Source of the DNA: Lysobacteraceae bacterium P
GTDB taxonomy: Bacteria; Pseudomonadota; Gammaproteobacteria; Xanthomonadales; Xanthomonadaceae
Assembly (NCBI GenBank): GCA_005503055.1
Contig: SCOX01000008.1
Span: forward strand, 124,001-188,000
Direction of reading: 5' to 3'
DNA length: 64,000 bases
Position numbers and translations under genes: made by a program. The notes under the pieces were generated by a model that searched no databases, was not told the DNA's origin, and saw only the letters and a list, made by a program, of their open reading frames with translations. Below, one piece after another: positions 8,835 through 20,740 of the stretch. Within the stretch, counting starts at the first letter, position 1. Every line of letters starts with the position of its first letter.

Positions 8835-9458
8835 TCAATCGCCCTGGATAACTGGTTCGATCCGGATCAGCAGCAATTCCCCACCGCCGTCGATGACGTG
8901 CCGCAGGCGTTCGCCATGGGCCTCGAAGAAGGCCGTGTCGCCCGCCGACAGCGGCGGCAATCCCGACTCGTCGGCGAATTCCGCCTGCCCTGCGACCAGG
9001 TGCGCCACCCACGTCGTGCCCGGCTCGGCGAACAGCACCATCGGTCCGACCAGTGGCCGATGCCAGAGCGCGGCGCGCACGCGCTCGCGGCGCCACATCA
9101 GGTTGAAGTCGTGCGTGGGGCCATCTATCAGTTCGCCGGTTACCTTGCGCTCGCCCTCGAAACGCAGGCGGTCGTGGGGTGGAAGCAACTCCTGCGATTC
9201 GCCATCCTCGAAACGCAGGCGCACACCATTGCCCGTCAGCAGCACCAGTTCGCGATCGACACCCGGGAAAACCGAAAACTCCGAGTCGCGTTCGATCTCG
9301 GCGATGGACAGACGCCAATCCCAGGGCGATTGCGACGACGCGTTGGGCAGATGGCCCGCATGGATCTCTCGCGTCCAGCCCAGTTGGTTGCGCCAACGTT
9401 CGCGGCGGTACTCGTTGGAGGGAACCACCCGCGATTGGCTGCGTTGTCCGGAAGCCAT
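8835..9458 (-). CDS. HutD family protein
   Basis: The 207-residue protein matches the HutD/Ves family (DUF886), a bicupin-like fold. Visible family features are the early WRNQLGWTREI segment, PGVDRELVLLTGNGVRL, and the PFEG-like RLRFEGERKVTGELIDGPTHDFNLM segment. In other bacteria HutD sits beside histidine-use genes and is thought to have a regulatory role. No hut genes are seen here, so this copy is solitary. It converges with the flavoreductase gene, with only 4 bp between the two stops. Confidence 0.85.
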   Translation of the reverse strand: MASGQRSQSRVVPSNEYRRERWRNQLGWTREIHAGHLPNASSQSPWDWRLSIAEIERDSEFSVFPGVDRELVLLTGNGVRLRFEDGESQELLPPHDRLRFEGERKVTGELIDGPTHDFNLMWRRERVRAALWHRPLVGPMVLFAEPGTTWVAHLVAGQAEFADESGLPPLSAGDTAFFEAHGERLRHVIDGGGELLLIRIEPVIQGD

Positions 9459-9566
9459 GGGCTCGTCCGCATAGTCGTTGCCATACAGTCTAGCGGTCGG
9501 CTTCCTGCAGGATCTATCGCACGGCCGGCCCGGCGCACGGGGTTGCGCCGGACCGGCGGCGCTCCC

Positions 9567-9944
9567 CTAACGTTTGACCGGTACCGGCTTCCTTGCCGCC
9601 GCGGCATTGGCAGGTGTTGCGGGTCTGGCACCAGCGGCAGCGGGTGCGGCCGCAGCTCCTCCCGCGAATACGATCCGATCCTTGTTCTTCTCGACCGTTT
9701 TCAGGCCGATCCCCGGCACCTGCGCCAGCTGGTCGGCGCTGCGGAACGGGCCGTTGGCCTTTCGGTAGCTGACGATGGCGTCGGCCTTGCTGGGGCCGAT
9801 GTTGACCAGCACACGGTCGAGCGTGGCCGCGTCTGCGGTGTTGACGTTGACGGTCTCGGCGGCGACCGCCGGCGCTGCGAGCAACAGGGACAGCAGCAGC
9901 GTCCGGGCGATCGCTGCAATGGACGGGATGACGAGGGACTTCAT
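9567..9944 (-). CDS. ComEA-like helix-hairpin-helix protein
   Basis: The protein has 125 residues: a signal peptide (1-28, ending AVAA), a pair of helix-hairpin-helix motifs (NVNTADAATLDRVLVNIG and VPGIGLKTVEKNKDRI, about 32-92), then an Ala/Pro-rich basic tail ending PVPVKR. This is the layout of small periplasmic ComEA-type DNA-binding proteins of Gram-negatives, which help pull incoming DNA through the outer membrane in natural transformation. pilT and pilU lie elsewhere in the window, so the cell has retraction ATPases for such uptake. Competence itself is not shown. Confidence 0.88.
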   Translation of the reverse strand: MKSLVIPSIAAIARTLLLSLLLAAPAVAAETVNVNTADAATLDRVLVNIGPSKADAIVSYRKANGPFRSADQLAQVPGIGLKTVEKNKDRIVFAGGAAAAPAAAGARPATPANAAAARKPVPVKR

Positions 9945-10229
9945 GGCGACTCCTTGGGCCTGCGCGGGCCCGTCGATGTGGGATTCCTTCCCCGCCGGCA
10001 GGGTGCGCGGCGGCCAGAACAGTCTCCGTACCGCGGCGCATGCGGCCTATCGGACAATGCGCTGGTTGCGCAAAGGAAGCGGCCGCGACCCTGCGTAGGC
10101 GTGTTCCCAGCGCCTGTGGGTGGTCGCCGCGACGGGCATAGGGTCGTGCAGGGGGCCCGAATGGGCCGGCCCGGACGCACCGAGGCGTAAACTTGTCGTC
10201 CCCCGCACCGAACGAGAGGCGCACCCGCC

Positions 10230-11723
<1,494 letters not shown>

Positions 11724-11750
11724 TCCACGGGCAACGCCGTACTAGAAAAA

Positions 11751-11774
11751 CCCTCGCTTCGGCGAGGGTTTTTT
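11751..11774 (+). terminator. Rho-independent terminator after the M20 peptidase gene
   Basis: The stem CCCTCGC (11751-11757) pairs with GCGAGGG (11762-11768) around a TTCG tetraloop and is followed by six T. Five A precede the stem, so it may also work on the other strand. It ends the peptidase transcript 28 bp after its stop. Confidence 0.92.
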
Positions 11775-11872
11775 GTTTCCGAACCTATCATGCCGACCGT
11801 TCGTCGGCGCGATCGGCGACGAACCCAGGCGCTGCTACGCTGCGCCGGCATCACCCACCACAGGAGGACGCC

Positions 11873-12115
11873 ATGGGCAGTCTGCTCTACACGATCATCA
11901 TCGGTGCGGTCATTGGTGTGCTGGCGCGTTTCTTCAAGCCGGGCGCGGATCCGATGGGCTGGATCCTCACCATCCTGCTCGGCATCGTCGGCGCCTACAT
12001 CGGCAGTCTGCTGTACGCCGGCGGCGGCGTGATCGGTTTCGCGATCTCCATCGTCTGCGCGGTCCTGTTGCTGTTCCTGTACGAACTGGTGCGGAAGAAG
12101 ACCGCGCGCCCCTGA
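11873..12115 (+). CDS. GlsB/YeaQ/YmgE family membrane protein
   Basis: The small protein has 80 residues from ATG 11873, with a strong CAGGAGG ribosome binding site. Three hydrophobic helices fill most of it, with the Gly-rich spacing of the transglycosylase-associated family (IIIGAVIGVLARFF, GWILTILLGIVGAYIG, VIGFAISIVCAVLLLFLY) and a basic tail RKKTARP. Relatives are inner-membrane proteins linked to envelope or acid stress; their molecular activity is unknown. It lies alone between two terminators, so it is probably its own transcription unit. Confidence 0.88.
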   Translation: MGSLLYTIIIGAVIGVLARFFKPGADPMGWILTILLGIVGAYIGSLLYAGGGVIGFAISIVCAVLLLFLYELVRKKTARP

Positions 12116-12143
12116 TCCAACGAGTGCTCATAGCAACCAAAAA

Positions 12144-12167
12144 CCCCGGCCGCGCGCCGGGGTTTTT
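12144..12167. terminator. Bidirectional terminator between the GlsB-type gene and cysNC
   Basis: CCCCGGC (12144-12150) pairs with GCCGGGG (12156-12162) across a 5-base loop. It is flanked by five A on the left and five T on the right. It sits between two converging genes (stops at 12115 on plus and 12188 on minus) and can end both transcripts. Confidence 0.92.
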
Positions 12168-12187
12168 CGTTGCGCGTGGTAATCGCC

Positions 12188-14161
12188 TCAGCGATCGATG
12201 AGGAAATCGATCACCTGCTGCGCCAGCCGGTCGGCCGAATCGGCCACGGTGTCGAGCTGCAGTTCCGCCGCCTCGGGCACTTCGTACGGCGAATCGATGC
12301 CGGTGAAGTTGCGCAGCTGGCCCGCGCGCGCCTTGGCGTACAGGCCCTTCACGTCGCGCTTCTCGGCGACCGCCAGCGGCGTGTCGATGTAGACCTCGAC
12401 GAACTCGCCCGGCGCGAACAACTCGCGCGCCATGCGGCGCTCGGCGCGGAACGGCGAGATGAAGCTCACCAGCACGATCAGGCCCGCATCGCTCATCAAT
12501 CGCGCCACTTCGGCGACGCGGCGGATGTTTTCCACGCGATCCTCGTCGGTAAAGCCCAGGTCCTTGTTCAGGCCGTGGCGCACGTTGTCGCCGTCGAGAA
12601 TGAAGGTGTGGTAGCCCATCGCGTGCAGGCGCTTGTCGACCAAGTTGGCGATGGTCGACTTGCCCGAACCCGACAGGCCGGTGAACCAGAGCACGCGCGG
12701 CTGCTGGCCCTTGATGCGCGCACGCGCGGCCTTGTCGACGTCCAGATGCTGCCAGTGGATGTTGCCCGCGCGACGCAGTGCGAACTGCAACGTGCCGGCC
12801 GCGACCGTCGCATTGGTCTGGCGATCGATCAGGATGAAGCCGCCCAGCGTGCGGTTGTCGGCATAGGCTTCGAACGCCACCGGCTGGTCGAGGTACAGGT
12901 TGCAGTAGCCGACCTCGTTGAGCTCGAGGTGCTTGGCCGCCAGCGGCTCCTGCGTGTTGACGTCGGTCTTGTGCTTGATCTCGGTGATGCTGGCGCTGAC
13001 GGTGCGCGTTCCGATCTTCAGCCAGTACGGGCGTCCCGGAAGCAACGGCTGCTCGCCCATCCACAGCACGTGCGCGGCGAACTGGTCGGACACCTGCGCC
13101 GGCCGCCGGGCTTCGGCGATGACGTCGCCGCGGCTGATGTCGAGTTCGTCGCGCAGCGTCAGCGTGATGGCTTGGCCTTCGCGCGCGACCTCCAGGTCCG
13201 CGTCGGCGGTGACGATGCGCGCGACGTGCGAGCGACGGCCGGAAGGCAGCGCGACGATCTCGTCGCCCGGACGCACTTCGCCGGACGCGACGGTGCCGGC
13301 CAGACCGCGGAAATCCTGATTCGGTCGGTTGACCCATTGCACCGGCATACGGAAACCGATGTCGCCCTGCCCGCGTGAAACGTCCACGGTTTCCAGGTAC
13401 TCGAGCACGCTCGGCCCGCCGTACCAGGGCGTGCGCTCGGAACGACTCAGCAGGTTGTCGCCCTGCAACGCGGACAGCGGGGCCGCGTGCACGCGTTCGA
13501 TGCCCAGCTGCGCCGCCAGCTCGCGATAGCTTGCTTCGATCGTGTCGAATACCGTGCGGTCGTAGTCGACCAGATCCATCTTGTTCACCGCCAACAGCAC
13601 ATGGCGAATGCCCAGCAGCGAGGCGATGTAGCTGTGCCGCCGCGTCTGCGGCAGCAGGCCCTTGCGTGCGTCGACCAGCACCACGGCCACGTCCGCGGTG
13701 GATGCGCCGGTCGCCATGTTGCGCGTGTACTGCTCGTGGCCGGGGCAGTCGGCGACGATGAACTTGCGCTTGTCGGTGCTGAAGAACCGGTACGCGACAT
13801 CGATGGTGATGCCCTGCTCGCGTTCGGCGGACAGGCCGTCGAGGAGCAGCGCGTAGTCGATGTTCCCGCCCTGCGTTCCGTGACGGCGGCTGTCGGATTC
13901 CAGTGCAGCGAGCTGGTCGTCGAACAACGCACGGCTTTCGTACAGCAGTCGCCCGATCAACGTGCTCTTGCCGTCATCCACGCTGCCGCAGGTGATGAAG
14001 CGCAACAGCCCCTTGGTTTCGTGCTTGTGCAGATAGGCCGCGACCACGGCCTCAGGATCCGGCACGGGGGATCCCGGGCTCGCCAACGCCGAAGCCGGGT
14101 CTTCCGAAGCGCCCTGCGCTTTCGCCAATCCCGAATCGCGAATCCCCAATCCCGGCTTCAT
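12188..14161 (-). CDS. cysNC: Bifunctional sulfate adenylyltransferase large subunit / APS kinase (CysNC)
   Basis: The 657-residue fusion has an EF-Tu-like GTPase part with GSVDDGKST (about 59-67), DCPGHEQY and [11 protein letters not shown]-terminal APS kinase of about 190 residues follows, with GLSGSGKST and [11 protein letters not shown]. With CysD it makes APS from sulfate and ATP, driven by GTP, and then phosphorylates APS to PAPS. The chosen ATG overlaps the cysD stop (TGATG). The first 16 residues ([16 protein letters not shown]) are encoded by a GGGATTCG-type repeat, and about 37 residues precede the region that aligns with CysN, so the real start could be further in. Cytoplasmic; second gene of cysD-cysNC. 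Confidence 0.94.
   Translation of the reverse strand: MKPGLGIRDSGLAKAQGASEDPASALASPGSPVPDPEAVVAAYLHKHETKGLLRFITCGSVDDGKSTLIGRLLYESRALFDDQLAALESDSRRHGTQGGNIDYALLLDGLSAEREQGITIDVAYRFFSTDKRKFIVADCPGHEQYTRNMATGASTADVAVVLVDARKGLLPQTRRHSYIASLLGIRHVLLAVNKMDLVDYDRTVFDTIEASYRELAAQLGIERVHAAPLSALQGDNLLSRSERTPWYGGPSVLEYLETVDVSRGQGDIGFRMPVQWVNRPNQDFRGLAGTVASGEVRPGDEIVALPSGRRSHVARIVTADADLEVAREGQAITLTLRDELDISRGDVIAEARRPAQVSDQFAAHVLWMGEQPLLPGRPYWLKIGTRTVSASITEIKHKTDVNTQEPLAAKHLELNEVGYCNLYLDQPVAFEAYADNRTLGGFILIDRQTNATVAAGTLQFALRRAGNIHWQHLDVDKAARARIKGQQPRVLWFTGLSGSGKSTIANLVDKRLHAMGYHTFILDGDNVRHGLNKDLGFTDEDRVENIRRVAEVARLMSDAGLIVLVSFISPFRAERRMARELFAPGEFVEVYIDTPLAVAEKRDVKGLYAKARAGQLRNFTGIDSPYEVPEAAELQLDTVADSADRLAQQVIDFLIDR
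14126..14155. repeat. GGGATTCGGGATT-family repeat inside the 5' end of cysNC
   Basis: The plus strand reads CAATCCCGAATCGCGAATCC and continues with CCAATCCCGG, a degenerate array of the AATCCCG unit also found at 35034-35154, 36590-36665, 46951-47121, 58007-58106 and 59955-60114. Here it lies within the start of cysNC and supplies its first residues. A facing arm is not clear; a weak GGGATCCC lies 40-70 bp away. Confidence 0.75.
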
Positions 14162-15075
14162 CAGAAGTACCCCTCCTGCTTCTTCTTCTCCATCGATGCC
14201 GACGGGTCGTGGTCGATCACGCGCCCCTGCCGTTCGGACGTGGTGGCCACCAGCATCTCGGCGATGATCTTCTCCAGCGTGTCGGCTTGCGATTCGATGG
14301 CGCCGGTCAGCGGGTAGCAGCCCAGCGTGCGGAAGCGCACGTGCTTCAATTGCGGCGACTCGCCCTCGCGCAGCGGCAGGCGCTCGTCGTCGACCAGGAT
14401 CAGCGCGCCGTCGCGTTCGACCACCGGGCGCTCCGCGGCGAAGTACAGCGACGGCACGGGGATCTGCTCGCGGTAGATGTAGAGCCACACGTCCAGTTCG
14501 GTCCAGTTGGACAGCGGGAACGCGCGCACCGATTCGCCCTTGTGGATGCGCGTGTTGTAGACGCTCCACAGTTCGGGGCGCTGGCCCTTGGGGTCCCAGC
14601 GATGCTGTGCGCTGCGGAAGGAGAAGATGCGTTCCTTCGCGCGCGATTTCTCTTCGTCGCGGCGTGCGCCGCCGATCGCCGCATCGAAGCCGAACTTGTC
14701 CAGCGCCTGCTTCAGCGCCTGCGTCTTCATGACGTCGGTGTGCACGGTGGCGCCGTGGCTGATCGGGCCGATACCCTGCGCGACGCCGTCGGGATTGGTG
14801 TGAACATGCAGCTCCACGCGGGTCTGCGCGGCACGCAGATCGCGGAAGGCGATCATCTCGCGGAACTTCCAGCCGGTGTCCACGTGCAGCAGCGGAATGG
14901 GCGGAGTCGGCGCCGGCGCAAAGGCCTTGAGCAGCAGGTGCAGCAGCACCGAGCTGTCCTTGCCGATGGAGTACAGCATCACCGGATGCCGGAACTCCGC
15001 CGCGACTTCGCGCAGGATGTGGATGCTTTCCGCTTCGAGGCGGTCGAGATGGCTCAGGTCCAGGGGCAGCGTCAT
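14161..15075 (-). CDS. cysD: Sulfate adenylyltransferase subunit 2 (CysD)
   Basis: The protein has 304 residues, usual for CysD. I set the start at ATG 15075 ([20 protein letters not shown]), which matches the family N-terminus; a TTG at 15105 would add ten residues. The ATP pyrophosphatase loop is seen as [13 protein letters not shown] and the conserved [13 protein letters not shown] follows. The C-terminal KKKQEGYF is typical. CysD carries out sulfate adenylylation together with CysNC, whose start overlaps its stop by one base. It is divergent from cysJIH, so the 215-bp gap at 15076-15289 probably holds a shared control region. Confidence 0.95.
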   Translation of the reverse strand: MTLPLDLSHLDRLEAESIHILREVAAEFRHPVMLYSIGKDSSVLLHLLLKAFAPAPTPPIPLLHVDTGWKFREMIAFRDLRAAQTRVELHVHTNPDGVAQGIGPISHGATVHTDVMKTQALKQALDKFGFDAAIGGARRDEEKSRAKERIFSFRSAQHRWDPKGQRPELWSVYNTRIHKGESVRAFPLSNWTELDVWLYIYREQIPVPSLYFAAERPVVERDGALILVDDERLPLREGESPQLKHVRFRTLGCYPLTGAIESQADTLEKIIAEMLVATTSERQGRVIDHDPSASMEKKKQEGYF

Positions 15076-15164
15076 CGGATCTTGATCTTTCGGAATAGCC
15101 GGCAAACGCGAGCGGTTGGAGGGGCCGGTTCAGGGCACGCCGGCGCTTGCGGCAAGTTGACCAC

Positions 15165-15170
15165 ATTGTA
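15165..15170 (-). promoter_or_regulatory. Possible -10 element of the cysD-cysNC promoter
   Basis: On the minus strand the bases read TACAAT, five of six matches to the -10 consensus, 90 bp before the cysD ATG. No good -35 box lies 17 bp upstream, as expected for a promoter that needs an activator such as CysB. This is a weak pattern call. Confidence 0.3.
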
Positions 15171-15204
15171 GGAACGGCGGCGCTTGTCGGCGGAAATAAG
15201 CCAC

Positions 15205-15214
15205 CGGCATGAGC
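15205..15214. promoter_or_regulatory. Decamer CGGCATGAGC shared by two cys upstream regions
   Basis: CGGCATGAGC occurs in the cysD/cysJ divergent region here and again at 22399-22408 between the cysB-like gene and cysG. Shared sites in front of co-regulated sulfur genes could be part of a regulator site, but a chance match of this length is quite possible. Confidence 0.25.
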
Positions 15215-15289
15215 GCATAACCCGTATTCCTTTCAGATCGTGATCCAGCGGGCCTAGCCTGCAAGGGTCCCCGTCGTCCACCTTCGCCC

Positions 15290-17122
15290 ATGTCGGCTTT
15301 CCAGCCCAACGTCCCCACCGCGCCCGACGCGCCGTTCACCGAAGATCGGTTGGCCGCGCTCGCGCGGGTGACCGACGGCCTTGATACGCACGGCCTGTGG
15401 TGGCTTTCGGGCTACGCCGCGGGCTTGGCGACTCGCAGCGGCGGCTCCCTGCAAACGGTTACAGCACCGGCCGTGGAGGCGCAGCCCGCCGGTCGGCTGA
15501 CCATCGTCTACGGCAGCCAGACGGGCAACGCCAAGCGCGTGGCCGAGCAGCTCGCCCGCCACAGCGACGCCGCCGGCCTGCCGGTGCGCGTGCTGCGCGC
15601 AGACGCCTACCCCACGCGCGAATTGAAGGACGAGCGCACGCTCTACCTCGTCGTCAGCACGCAAGGCGACGGCGACCCGCCGGACGATGCGCGTGCGCTG
15701 ATCGAGTTCATCGCCGGCAAGCGCGCGCCCGAGCTCAAGCAGCTGCGCTACGCGGTGCTCGGTCTGGGCGATTCCAGCTACCCGCAGTTCTGCGCGATCG
15801 GGCACAAGCTCGATGCGCGCCTGGCCGAACTCGGCGGCACGCGCCTGCTGCCGCGCGCCGATGCCGACCTCGACCTGGAAACCGTCGCCGAGCCGTGGCT
15901 GGTGCAGGCGCTGGCAAAGGCGAAGGAGGCGCTCAAGCCGGGCGCGCCGCTGGCCACCGTGACGCCGTTGCGTCCGCTGCCCGCCGCGCCGGCGCACGGG
16001 CGCGAAGCGCCGTTCGCCGCCGAAGTCCTCGCCAACCAGCGCATCACCGCCCGCGGCAGCACGAAGGACGTGCGCCACGTCGAGCTGTCGCTGGAGGGCT
16101 CAGGCCTGCGCTACGAGCCCGGTGACGCACTCGGCCTGTGGCCGGTGAATCCGCCCGCGCTGGTCGAGGCGATTCTGCGCACGAGCGGGCTCGACGGAGG
16201 CGGCGTCGTCGAACACGGTGGCCAGCGCCTGCCGCTGCGGCAATGGCTCGGCGAGAAGCGCGAGCTGACCAAGCTCTCGCGACCCTTCGTCGCCAGTCAC
16301 GCCGCACAGGCGCGCAGCGACGAACTCAACGGCGTGCTCGCGCCCGATCGCCTGCCCGCGCTCACCCGATTGCTCAACCAAGCGCAGGTACTCGACCTGC
16401 TGCGCCAGCATCCGGCCGCATGGAGCGCCGACGAACTGGTCGCCGCGCTGCGTCCGCTGACCCCGCGCCTGTACTCCATCGCCTCCAGCCAGAAGCATGT
16501 CGGCGATGAGGTGCACCTTACCGTCGCTCATGTCGAATACGACGCCGGCGACGGCCTGCGCTGGGGCGCGGCGTCGAACCATTTCGCGCGCAGCGACGAA
16601 GGTGTGCGGCTGCCGGTCTTCATCGAACACAACGAACGTTTCCGCCTGCCGGCCGACGCCTCGCGCGACGTGATCATGATCGGGCCCGGCACGGGCGTGG
16701 CACCGTTTCGCGCTTTCGTGCAGGAACGTGCAGCGACACGCCCGATGACGACTGGCGCCAGCGGCCGCAACTGGCTGTTCTTCGGCAATCCGGAGTTCCG
16801 CAGCGATTTCCTCTACCAGGTCGAATGGCAGCAGGCGTTGAAGGACGGCACGCTGCACCGCTTCGACCTCGCCTTCTCGCGCGACCAGGCGCACAAGATC
16901 TACGTGCAGGATCGCCTGCGCGAACGCGGCCGCGAGTTGTTCGATTGGCTCGAAGGCGGCGCCCACCTGTACCTGTGCGGCGACGCCACGCGCATGGCGA
17001 AGGACGTGCACGAGACGCTGCTCGCGGTGATCGCGCAGCACGGCGGAAAGTCCGTCGACGATGCCAACCACTACTTGAACGACCTGCAGCAGCAGGGACG
17101 CTACGCGCGGGACGTGTACTGA
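15290..17122 (+). CDS. cysJ: Assimilatory sulfite reductase (NADPH) flavoprotein subunit (CysJ)
   Basis: The protein has 610 residues, normal for CysJ. The flavodoxin domain shows [16 protein letters not shown] and [12 protein letters not shown] (FMN). The FAD/NADPH module shows [20 protein letters not shown] and the ending GRYARDVY. It takes electrons from NADPH through FAD and FMN to CysI. Unlike the flavoreductase at 7202 it has no N-terminal membrane helices. The stop overlaps the cysI ATG (TGATG). First gene of cysJIH; cytoplasmic. Confidence 0.96.
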   Translation: MSAFQPNVPTAPDAPFTEDRLAALARVTDGLDTHGLWWLSGYAAGLATRSGGSLQTVTAPAVEAQPAGRLTIVYGSQTGNAKRVAEQLARHSDAAGLPVRVLRADAYPTRELKDERTLYLVVSTQGDGDPPDDARALIEFIAGKRAPELKQLRYAVLGLGDSSYPQFCAIGHKLDARLAELGGTRLLPRADADLDLETVAEPWLVQALAKAKEALKPGAPLATVTPLRPLPAAPAHGREAPFAAEVLANQRITARGSTKDVRHVELSLEGSGLRYEPGDALGLWPVNPPALVEAILRTSGLDGGGVVEHGGQRLPLRQWLGEKRELTKLSRPFVASHAAQARSDELNGVLAPDRLPALTRLLNQAQVLDLLRQHPAAWSADELVAALRPLTPRLYSIASSQKHVGDEVHLTVAHVEYDAGDGLRWGAASNHFARSDEGVRLPVFIEHNERFRLPADASRDVIMIGPGTGVAPFRAFVQERAATRPMTTGASGRNWLFFGNPEFRSDFLYQVEWQQALKDGTLHRFDLAFSRDQAHKIYVQDRLRERGRELFDWLEGGAHLYLCGDATRMAKDVHETLLAVIAQHGGKSVDDANHYLNDLQQQGRYARDVY

Positions 17123-18852
17123 TGAGCAGCCATTCCGTCGAAGACATCAAGCAGCACAGCGCGCGCCTGCGCGGCACGCTGCTGGAGTCGCTCGCCAATC
17201 CAATCACCGGCGCGCTCAACGACGACGACCAGACGCTGATCAAGTACCACGGCAGCTACCAGCAGGACGACCGCGACATCCGCGAGGAACGTCGTCTGGC
17301 CAAGCTGGAGCCCGCGCACAGCTTCATGGTCCGCACCCGCACGCCGGGCGGCGTAGTGACGCCGGCGCAATGGCTCAAGCTGGACGCCATCGCGGTCACG
17401 TTCGCCGAACGCGGCCTGCGCATCACCACGCGCCAGGCGTTCCAGTTCCACGGCGTGATCAAGACCGAGCTGAAGGCGACGATGCAGGCGATCAACGCCG
17501 CACTGATCGATACGCTCGCGGCCTGCGGCGACGTCAACCGCAACGTGGCGGTGGCCGCCAACCCGCTGCAGTCGCAGGTGCATGCCGACGTGCACGCGCA
17601 GGCTGCCGCGCTGTCGGAGCACCTGCTGCCGAACACGCGCGCGTACTACGAAATCTGGCTTGATGAGGAACGCGTTGCCGGCAGCGGCAGCGAAGAGGAG
17701 CCCGTCTACGGCGCGAACTACCTGCCGCGCAAATTCAAGATCGGCTTCGCGGTACCGCCCTACAACGATGTCGACGTGTTCGCGCAGGACCTGGGCTTCA
17801 TCGCGATCGTCGAGGATGGCGAGCTGCTGGGCTACAACGTCAGCATCGGCGGCGGCATGGGCGCCACGCACGGCGATCCGGAAACTTATCCGCGTCTGGG
17901 CGACGTGATCGGTTTCGTCGCGCCTGGACAGGTGAACGACATCGCCGTGGCCGTCGTCACCGCGCAGCGCGACTTCGGCAACCGCGTCCTGCGCAAGCGC
18001 GCCCGGCTGAAGTACACCGTCGACGACCGAGGCCTGGACTGGTTCAAGGGCGAAGTCGAACGGCGCGCCAGCTTCGCGCTCTCCCCGGCGCGTCCGTTCG
18101 GCTTCGTCCACAATGGCGATCGCTTCGGCTGGGTCGACACCCATGGCAGTGCGAACGACGGCGGGCATGCGCACCTGACGCTGCGCATCGTCGCCGGACG
18201 CATCTGGGATCGCGACGGCGCCACGCACCTGAGCGGCCTGCGCGAGATCGCGCGCGTGCTGGAGGAAGCGGACGCCGGTGCGCAGTTCCGCCTGACGCCC
18301 AATCAGAACCTCGTGATCGCCGGTGTTCCCGCGCGGCTGCGCGAGCGCATCGATGCGCTCGTTGCGCAGTACGGGCTGGACACGCACGTCACCGCGACGC
18401 CGCTCAAGCGCAATGCGCTGGCATGCGTCGCCTTGCCCACCTGCGGCCTGGCGATGGCGGAGGCCGAGCGCTACCTGCCCGAGTTCACCGACAAGGTGCA
18501 GGCCTTGCTCGATGCCAATGGCCTGCGCGATGCGCCGATCCACCTGCGCCTGAGCGGTTGCCCGAACGGATGCTCGCGCCCGTACCTGGGCGAGATCGCG
18601 CTCGTCGGCAAGGCACCCGGCCGCTACAACCTGATGCTCGGCGCCGACCATCGCGGCCAGCGCTTGAACACGTTGTATCGCGAGAACATCGCCGAGGCGC
18701 AGATCCTCGAAGCGCTCGATCCGTTGTTCGGGCGCTATGGCGCCGAGCGTGAGGTCGACGAAGGTTTCGGCGATTTCCTCGTGCGCACCGGCACCGTTGT
18801 CCCGCCCAGACCCGCCATACCGCTGCAACTGCAGACCGAGAACGCCGCATGA
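17122..18852 (+). CDS. cysI: Assimilatory sulfite reductase hemoprotein subunit (CysI)
   Basis: The protein has 576 residues from ATG 17122. The two cysteine pairs that bind the 4Fe-4S cluster and sirohaem are near the end: CVALPTCG, then [14 protein letters not shown]. Arg-rich sulfite-binding segments such as RTRTPGGVV and TRQAFQFHG are also present. CysI reduces sulfite to sulfide with six electrons from CysJ. Its sirohaem would be supplied by CysG at 22488. It is coupled to cysJ by a 1-bp overlap and to cysH by a 4-bp overlap. Confidence 0.96.
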   Translation: MSSHSVEDIKQHSARLRGTLLESLANPITGALNDDDQTLIKYHGSYQQDDRDIREERRLAKLEPAHSFMVRTRTPGGVVTPAQWLKLDAIAVTFAERGLRITTRQAFQFHGVIKTELKATMQAINAALIDTLAACGDVNRNVAVAANPLQSQVHADVHAQAAALSEHLLPNTRAYYEIWLDEERVAGSGSEEEPVYGANYLPRKFKIGFAVPPYNDVDVFAQDLGFIAIVEDGELLGYNVSIGGGMGATHGDPETYPRLGDVIGFVAPGQVNDIAVAVVTAQRDFGNRVLRKRARLKYTVDDRGLDWFKGEVERRASFALSPARPFGFVHNGDRFGWVDTHGSANDGGHAHLTLRIVAGRIWDRDGATHLSGLREIARVLEEADAGAQFRLTPNQNLVIAGVPARLRERIDALVAQYGLDTHVTATPLKRNALACVALPTCGLAMAEAERYLPEFTDKVQALLDANGLRDAPIHLRLSGCPNGCSRPYLGEIALVGKAPGRYNLMLGADHRGQRLNTLYRENIAEAQILEALDPLFGRYGAEREVDEGFGDFLVRTGTVVPPRPAIPLQLQTENAA

Positions 18853-19586
18853 GCCCGCCCGATCCCGTCACCGCCGCCGAATCGCCCCGCGCGCTGGCCG
18901 AACTCAACGCCTGGCTGGGCGCATTGAGTGCGCCCGAACGCGTCGCCTGGGCGCTGGAGCATGCCGCAGGCGAGCACGCGCTGTCGTCGAGCTTCGGTGC
19001 GCAGGCGGCCGTGTCGCTTCATCTTGTCACGCAGCAGCGCGCGGACATCCCGGTGATCCTGATCGACACCGGCTACCTGTTCCCGGAAACCTACCGCTTC
19101 ATCGACGAACTCACCGAGAGGCTGCATCTCAACCTCAAGGTCTACCGCCCGCAGATCGGCATCGCGTGGATGGAAGCGCGCCTGGGACGACTGTGGGAAG
19201 GCGGGCTCGACGGCCTGGAGCGCTACAACCGCATGCGCAAGGTCGAACCGATGCAGCGCGCGCTGGACGAGCTGGGGGTGCGCACCTGGATCGCCGGCCT
19301 GCGCCGCAGCCAGTCGCGCAGTCGCGCCGGCATCGATTTCCTGCAACTGCGCGACGGTCGCTGGAAGTTGCACCCGATCGCCGACTGGACCGACCGCGAC
19401 GTGTGGCAATACCTGCAGCAGCACGATCTGCCCTACCACCCGCTGTGGGACCAGGGGTACGTCTCCATTGGCGATGTGCACACCACGCGTCGGCTGGAGC
19501 CGGGAATGAACGAGGAAGACACGCGTTTTTTCGGCCTGAAGCGTGAGTGCGGACTGCATTTCGACGGCGAGCCGAACGCGGCCTGA
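18849..19586 (+). CDS. cysH: Phosphoadenylylsulfate (PAPS) reductase (CysH)
   Basis: The protein has 245 residues. It begins with the [14 protein letters not shown] nucleotide-binding region and ends with the catalytic ECGLHF motif. The segment [11 protein letters not shown] is the PAPS-type version, and the CC/CxxC cysteines of Fe-S APS reductases are absent. It should therefore be a thioredoxin-dependent PAPS reductase, matching the APS kinase domain in CysNC that makes PAPS. It is the last gene of cysJIH; a converging hydrolase gene ends 14 bp away. Confidence 0.95.
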   Translation: MSPPDPVTAAESPRALAELNAWLGALSAPERVAWALEHAAGEHALSSSFGAQAAVSLHLVTQQRADIPVILIDTGYLFPETYRFIDELTERLHLNLKVYRPQIGIAWMEARLGRLWEGGLDGLERYNRMRKVEPMQRALDELGVRTWIAGLRRSQSRSRAGIDFLQLRDGRWKLHPIADWTDRDVWQYLQQHDLPYHPLWDQGYVSIGDVHTTRRLEPGMNEEDTRFFGLKRECGLHFDGEPNAA

Positions 19587-19600
19587 GCCCGCACCGCGCG

Positions 19601-20683
19601 TCATCGCTCGGGCTTGCCGCTCACCACGACGCGGCCGATGCGCGCGACGAATTCATCGAGATCGACATTGCCCACATTGGCGAGGATCACGACGGTGACC
19701 TCGTCGTCGAGCAGTCGGTACAGTTGTGCCTGTGCCCCCATGATCCGGCCCGGGCGTTTGGCGACGCGATGCGGTTTGCCGGCAATCTTCGACTCATAGC
19801 TCCACACGCCGAAGCCGTAGTCGTCCAATCCGGGCGCGAGCATGCTTTTCAGGCCCTGCTTGCCGATCAGCCGACCGCCATAGAGCGCATCGGCGAACAC
19901 GCGCAGATCGCGCGCTGTCGAGTACATGCCGCCAGCGGCGTACCAGTTCTCCGGATAGACCGGCAGGTCGTTGACGAGCGTTCCGTCGTCTTCGCGCACG
20001 AAGTAGGTCTTCGCCAGTCGCGGCAGGATCTCGCCCTGCCGCAGCATGCCGGTATCGGCCAGCTTCAGCGGCTCCAGGATGCGGCGCGACAGCGCCTGTT
20101 CGAACGGCAGGCCGGCGACGCGTTCGATGATCTTGCCCAGGATCACGTAGTCGCCGTTGTTGTAGTCGAACGTGGTGCCCGGCGCATGAAGCAACTTGCC
20201 GCTGGCGTAGCGGCGCAGCAGATCGTCGCTGGTGTGCGGCAGCTGGTAGGCCGGGATCCCGTCGCGCAATGCCGTCGCGGCGTCGGCGACGGTGTCGAAA
20301 TTGGCGATGCCGGACGTATGGTTGAGCAGTTGCCGCACCGTCGCCTCGCGCCCTTCGCCCGCGTAATCGGGCAGGTACGCGCGGATCGGCGCATCGAGAT
20401 CGACGAGGCCTTCGTCCACCAGCTGCATCACCAGCGTGGCGGTGAACAGCTTGGTGATCGAGGCGATCCAGTAGCGCGTGTCCGGCGTGTTGGCCACGGC
20501 GAACGCGCGATCGGCCATGTCGAAGCTGCGTTCGTATTCCACGCGGCCATTGCGTTCGACCAGCACCGTGCCGCTGAACGCATGCTCGCGCGCGTACGAC
20601 TCGACGAAGGCGGCCGTGTCCACCGGTTGCGCCAAGGCGAAAGCCGGCCACAACGCCAGCCAGCACAGGATCCACTGCCTCAT
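19601..20683 (-). CDS. Serine hydrolase, beta-lactamase/PBP-like family
   Basis: The 360-residue protein has a signal peptide (1-18, ending AFALA). The active-site S75-I-T-K78 lies in IASITKLFTATL, and a YNNGDY segment fills the place of the Y-x-N motif. NHTSGI (LLNHTSGIANF) is typical of class C-like serine hydrolases and D-aminopeptidase relatives. It should be exported to the periplasm. These proteins include esterases, peptidases and lactamases, and the substrate cannot be predicted. It lies between sulfur genes but shows no link to that pathway. Confidence 0.88.
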   Translation of the reverse strand: MRQWILCWLALWPAFALAQPVDTAAFVESYAREHAFSGTVLVERNGRVEYERSFDMADRAFAVANTPDTRYWIASITKLFTATLVMQLVDEGLVDLDAPIRAYLPDYAGEGREATVRQLLNHTSGIANFDTVADAATALRDGIPAYQLPHTSDDLLRRYASGKLLHAPGTTFDYNNGDYVILGKIIERVAGLPFEQALSRRILEPLKLADTGMLRQGEILPRLAKTYFVREDDGTLVNDLPVYPENWYAAGGMYSTARDLRVFADALYGGRLIGKQGLKSMLAPGLDDYGFGVWSYESKIAGKPHRVAKRPGRIMGAQAQLYRLLDDEVTVVILANVGNVDLDEFVARIGRVVVSGKPER

Positions 20684-20740
20684 GACGCTCTCCTCGTCTG
20701 CATTCGAGGAGGGGATACGGGCCCGCGCCGATCGGTTGCG

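Noticed and set aside
15076-15289. SAM or other riboswitch before cysD/cysJ
   Set aside because: I could not find the conserved core of a known riboswitch; a LysR-type regulator is present and is the more likely control.
19601-20683. Calling the serine hydrolase a beta-lactamase resistance gene
   Set aside because: It has the S-x-x-K fold motif, but this family is mostly esterases and peptidases; no specific lactamase signature was recognised.
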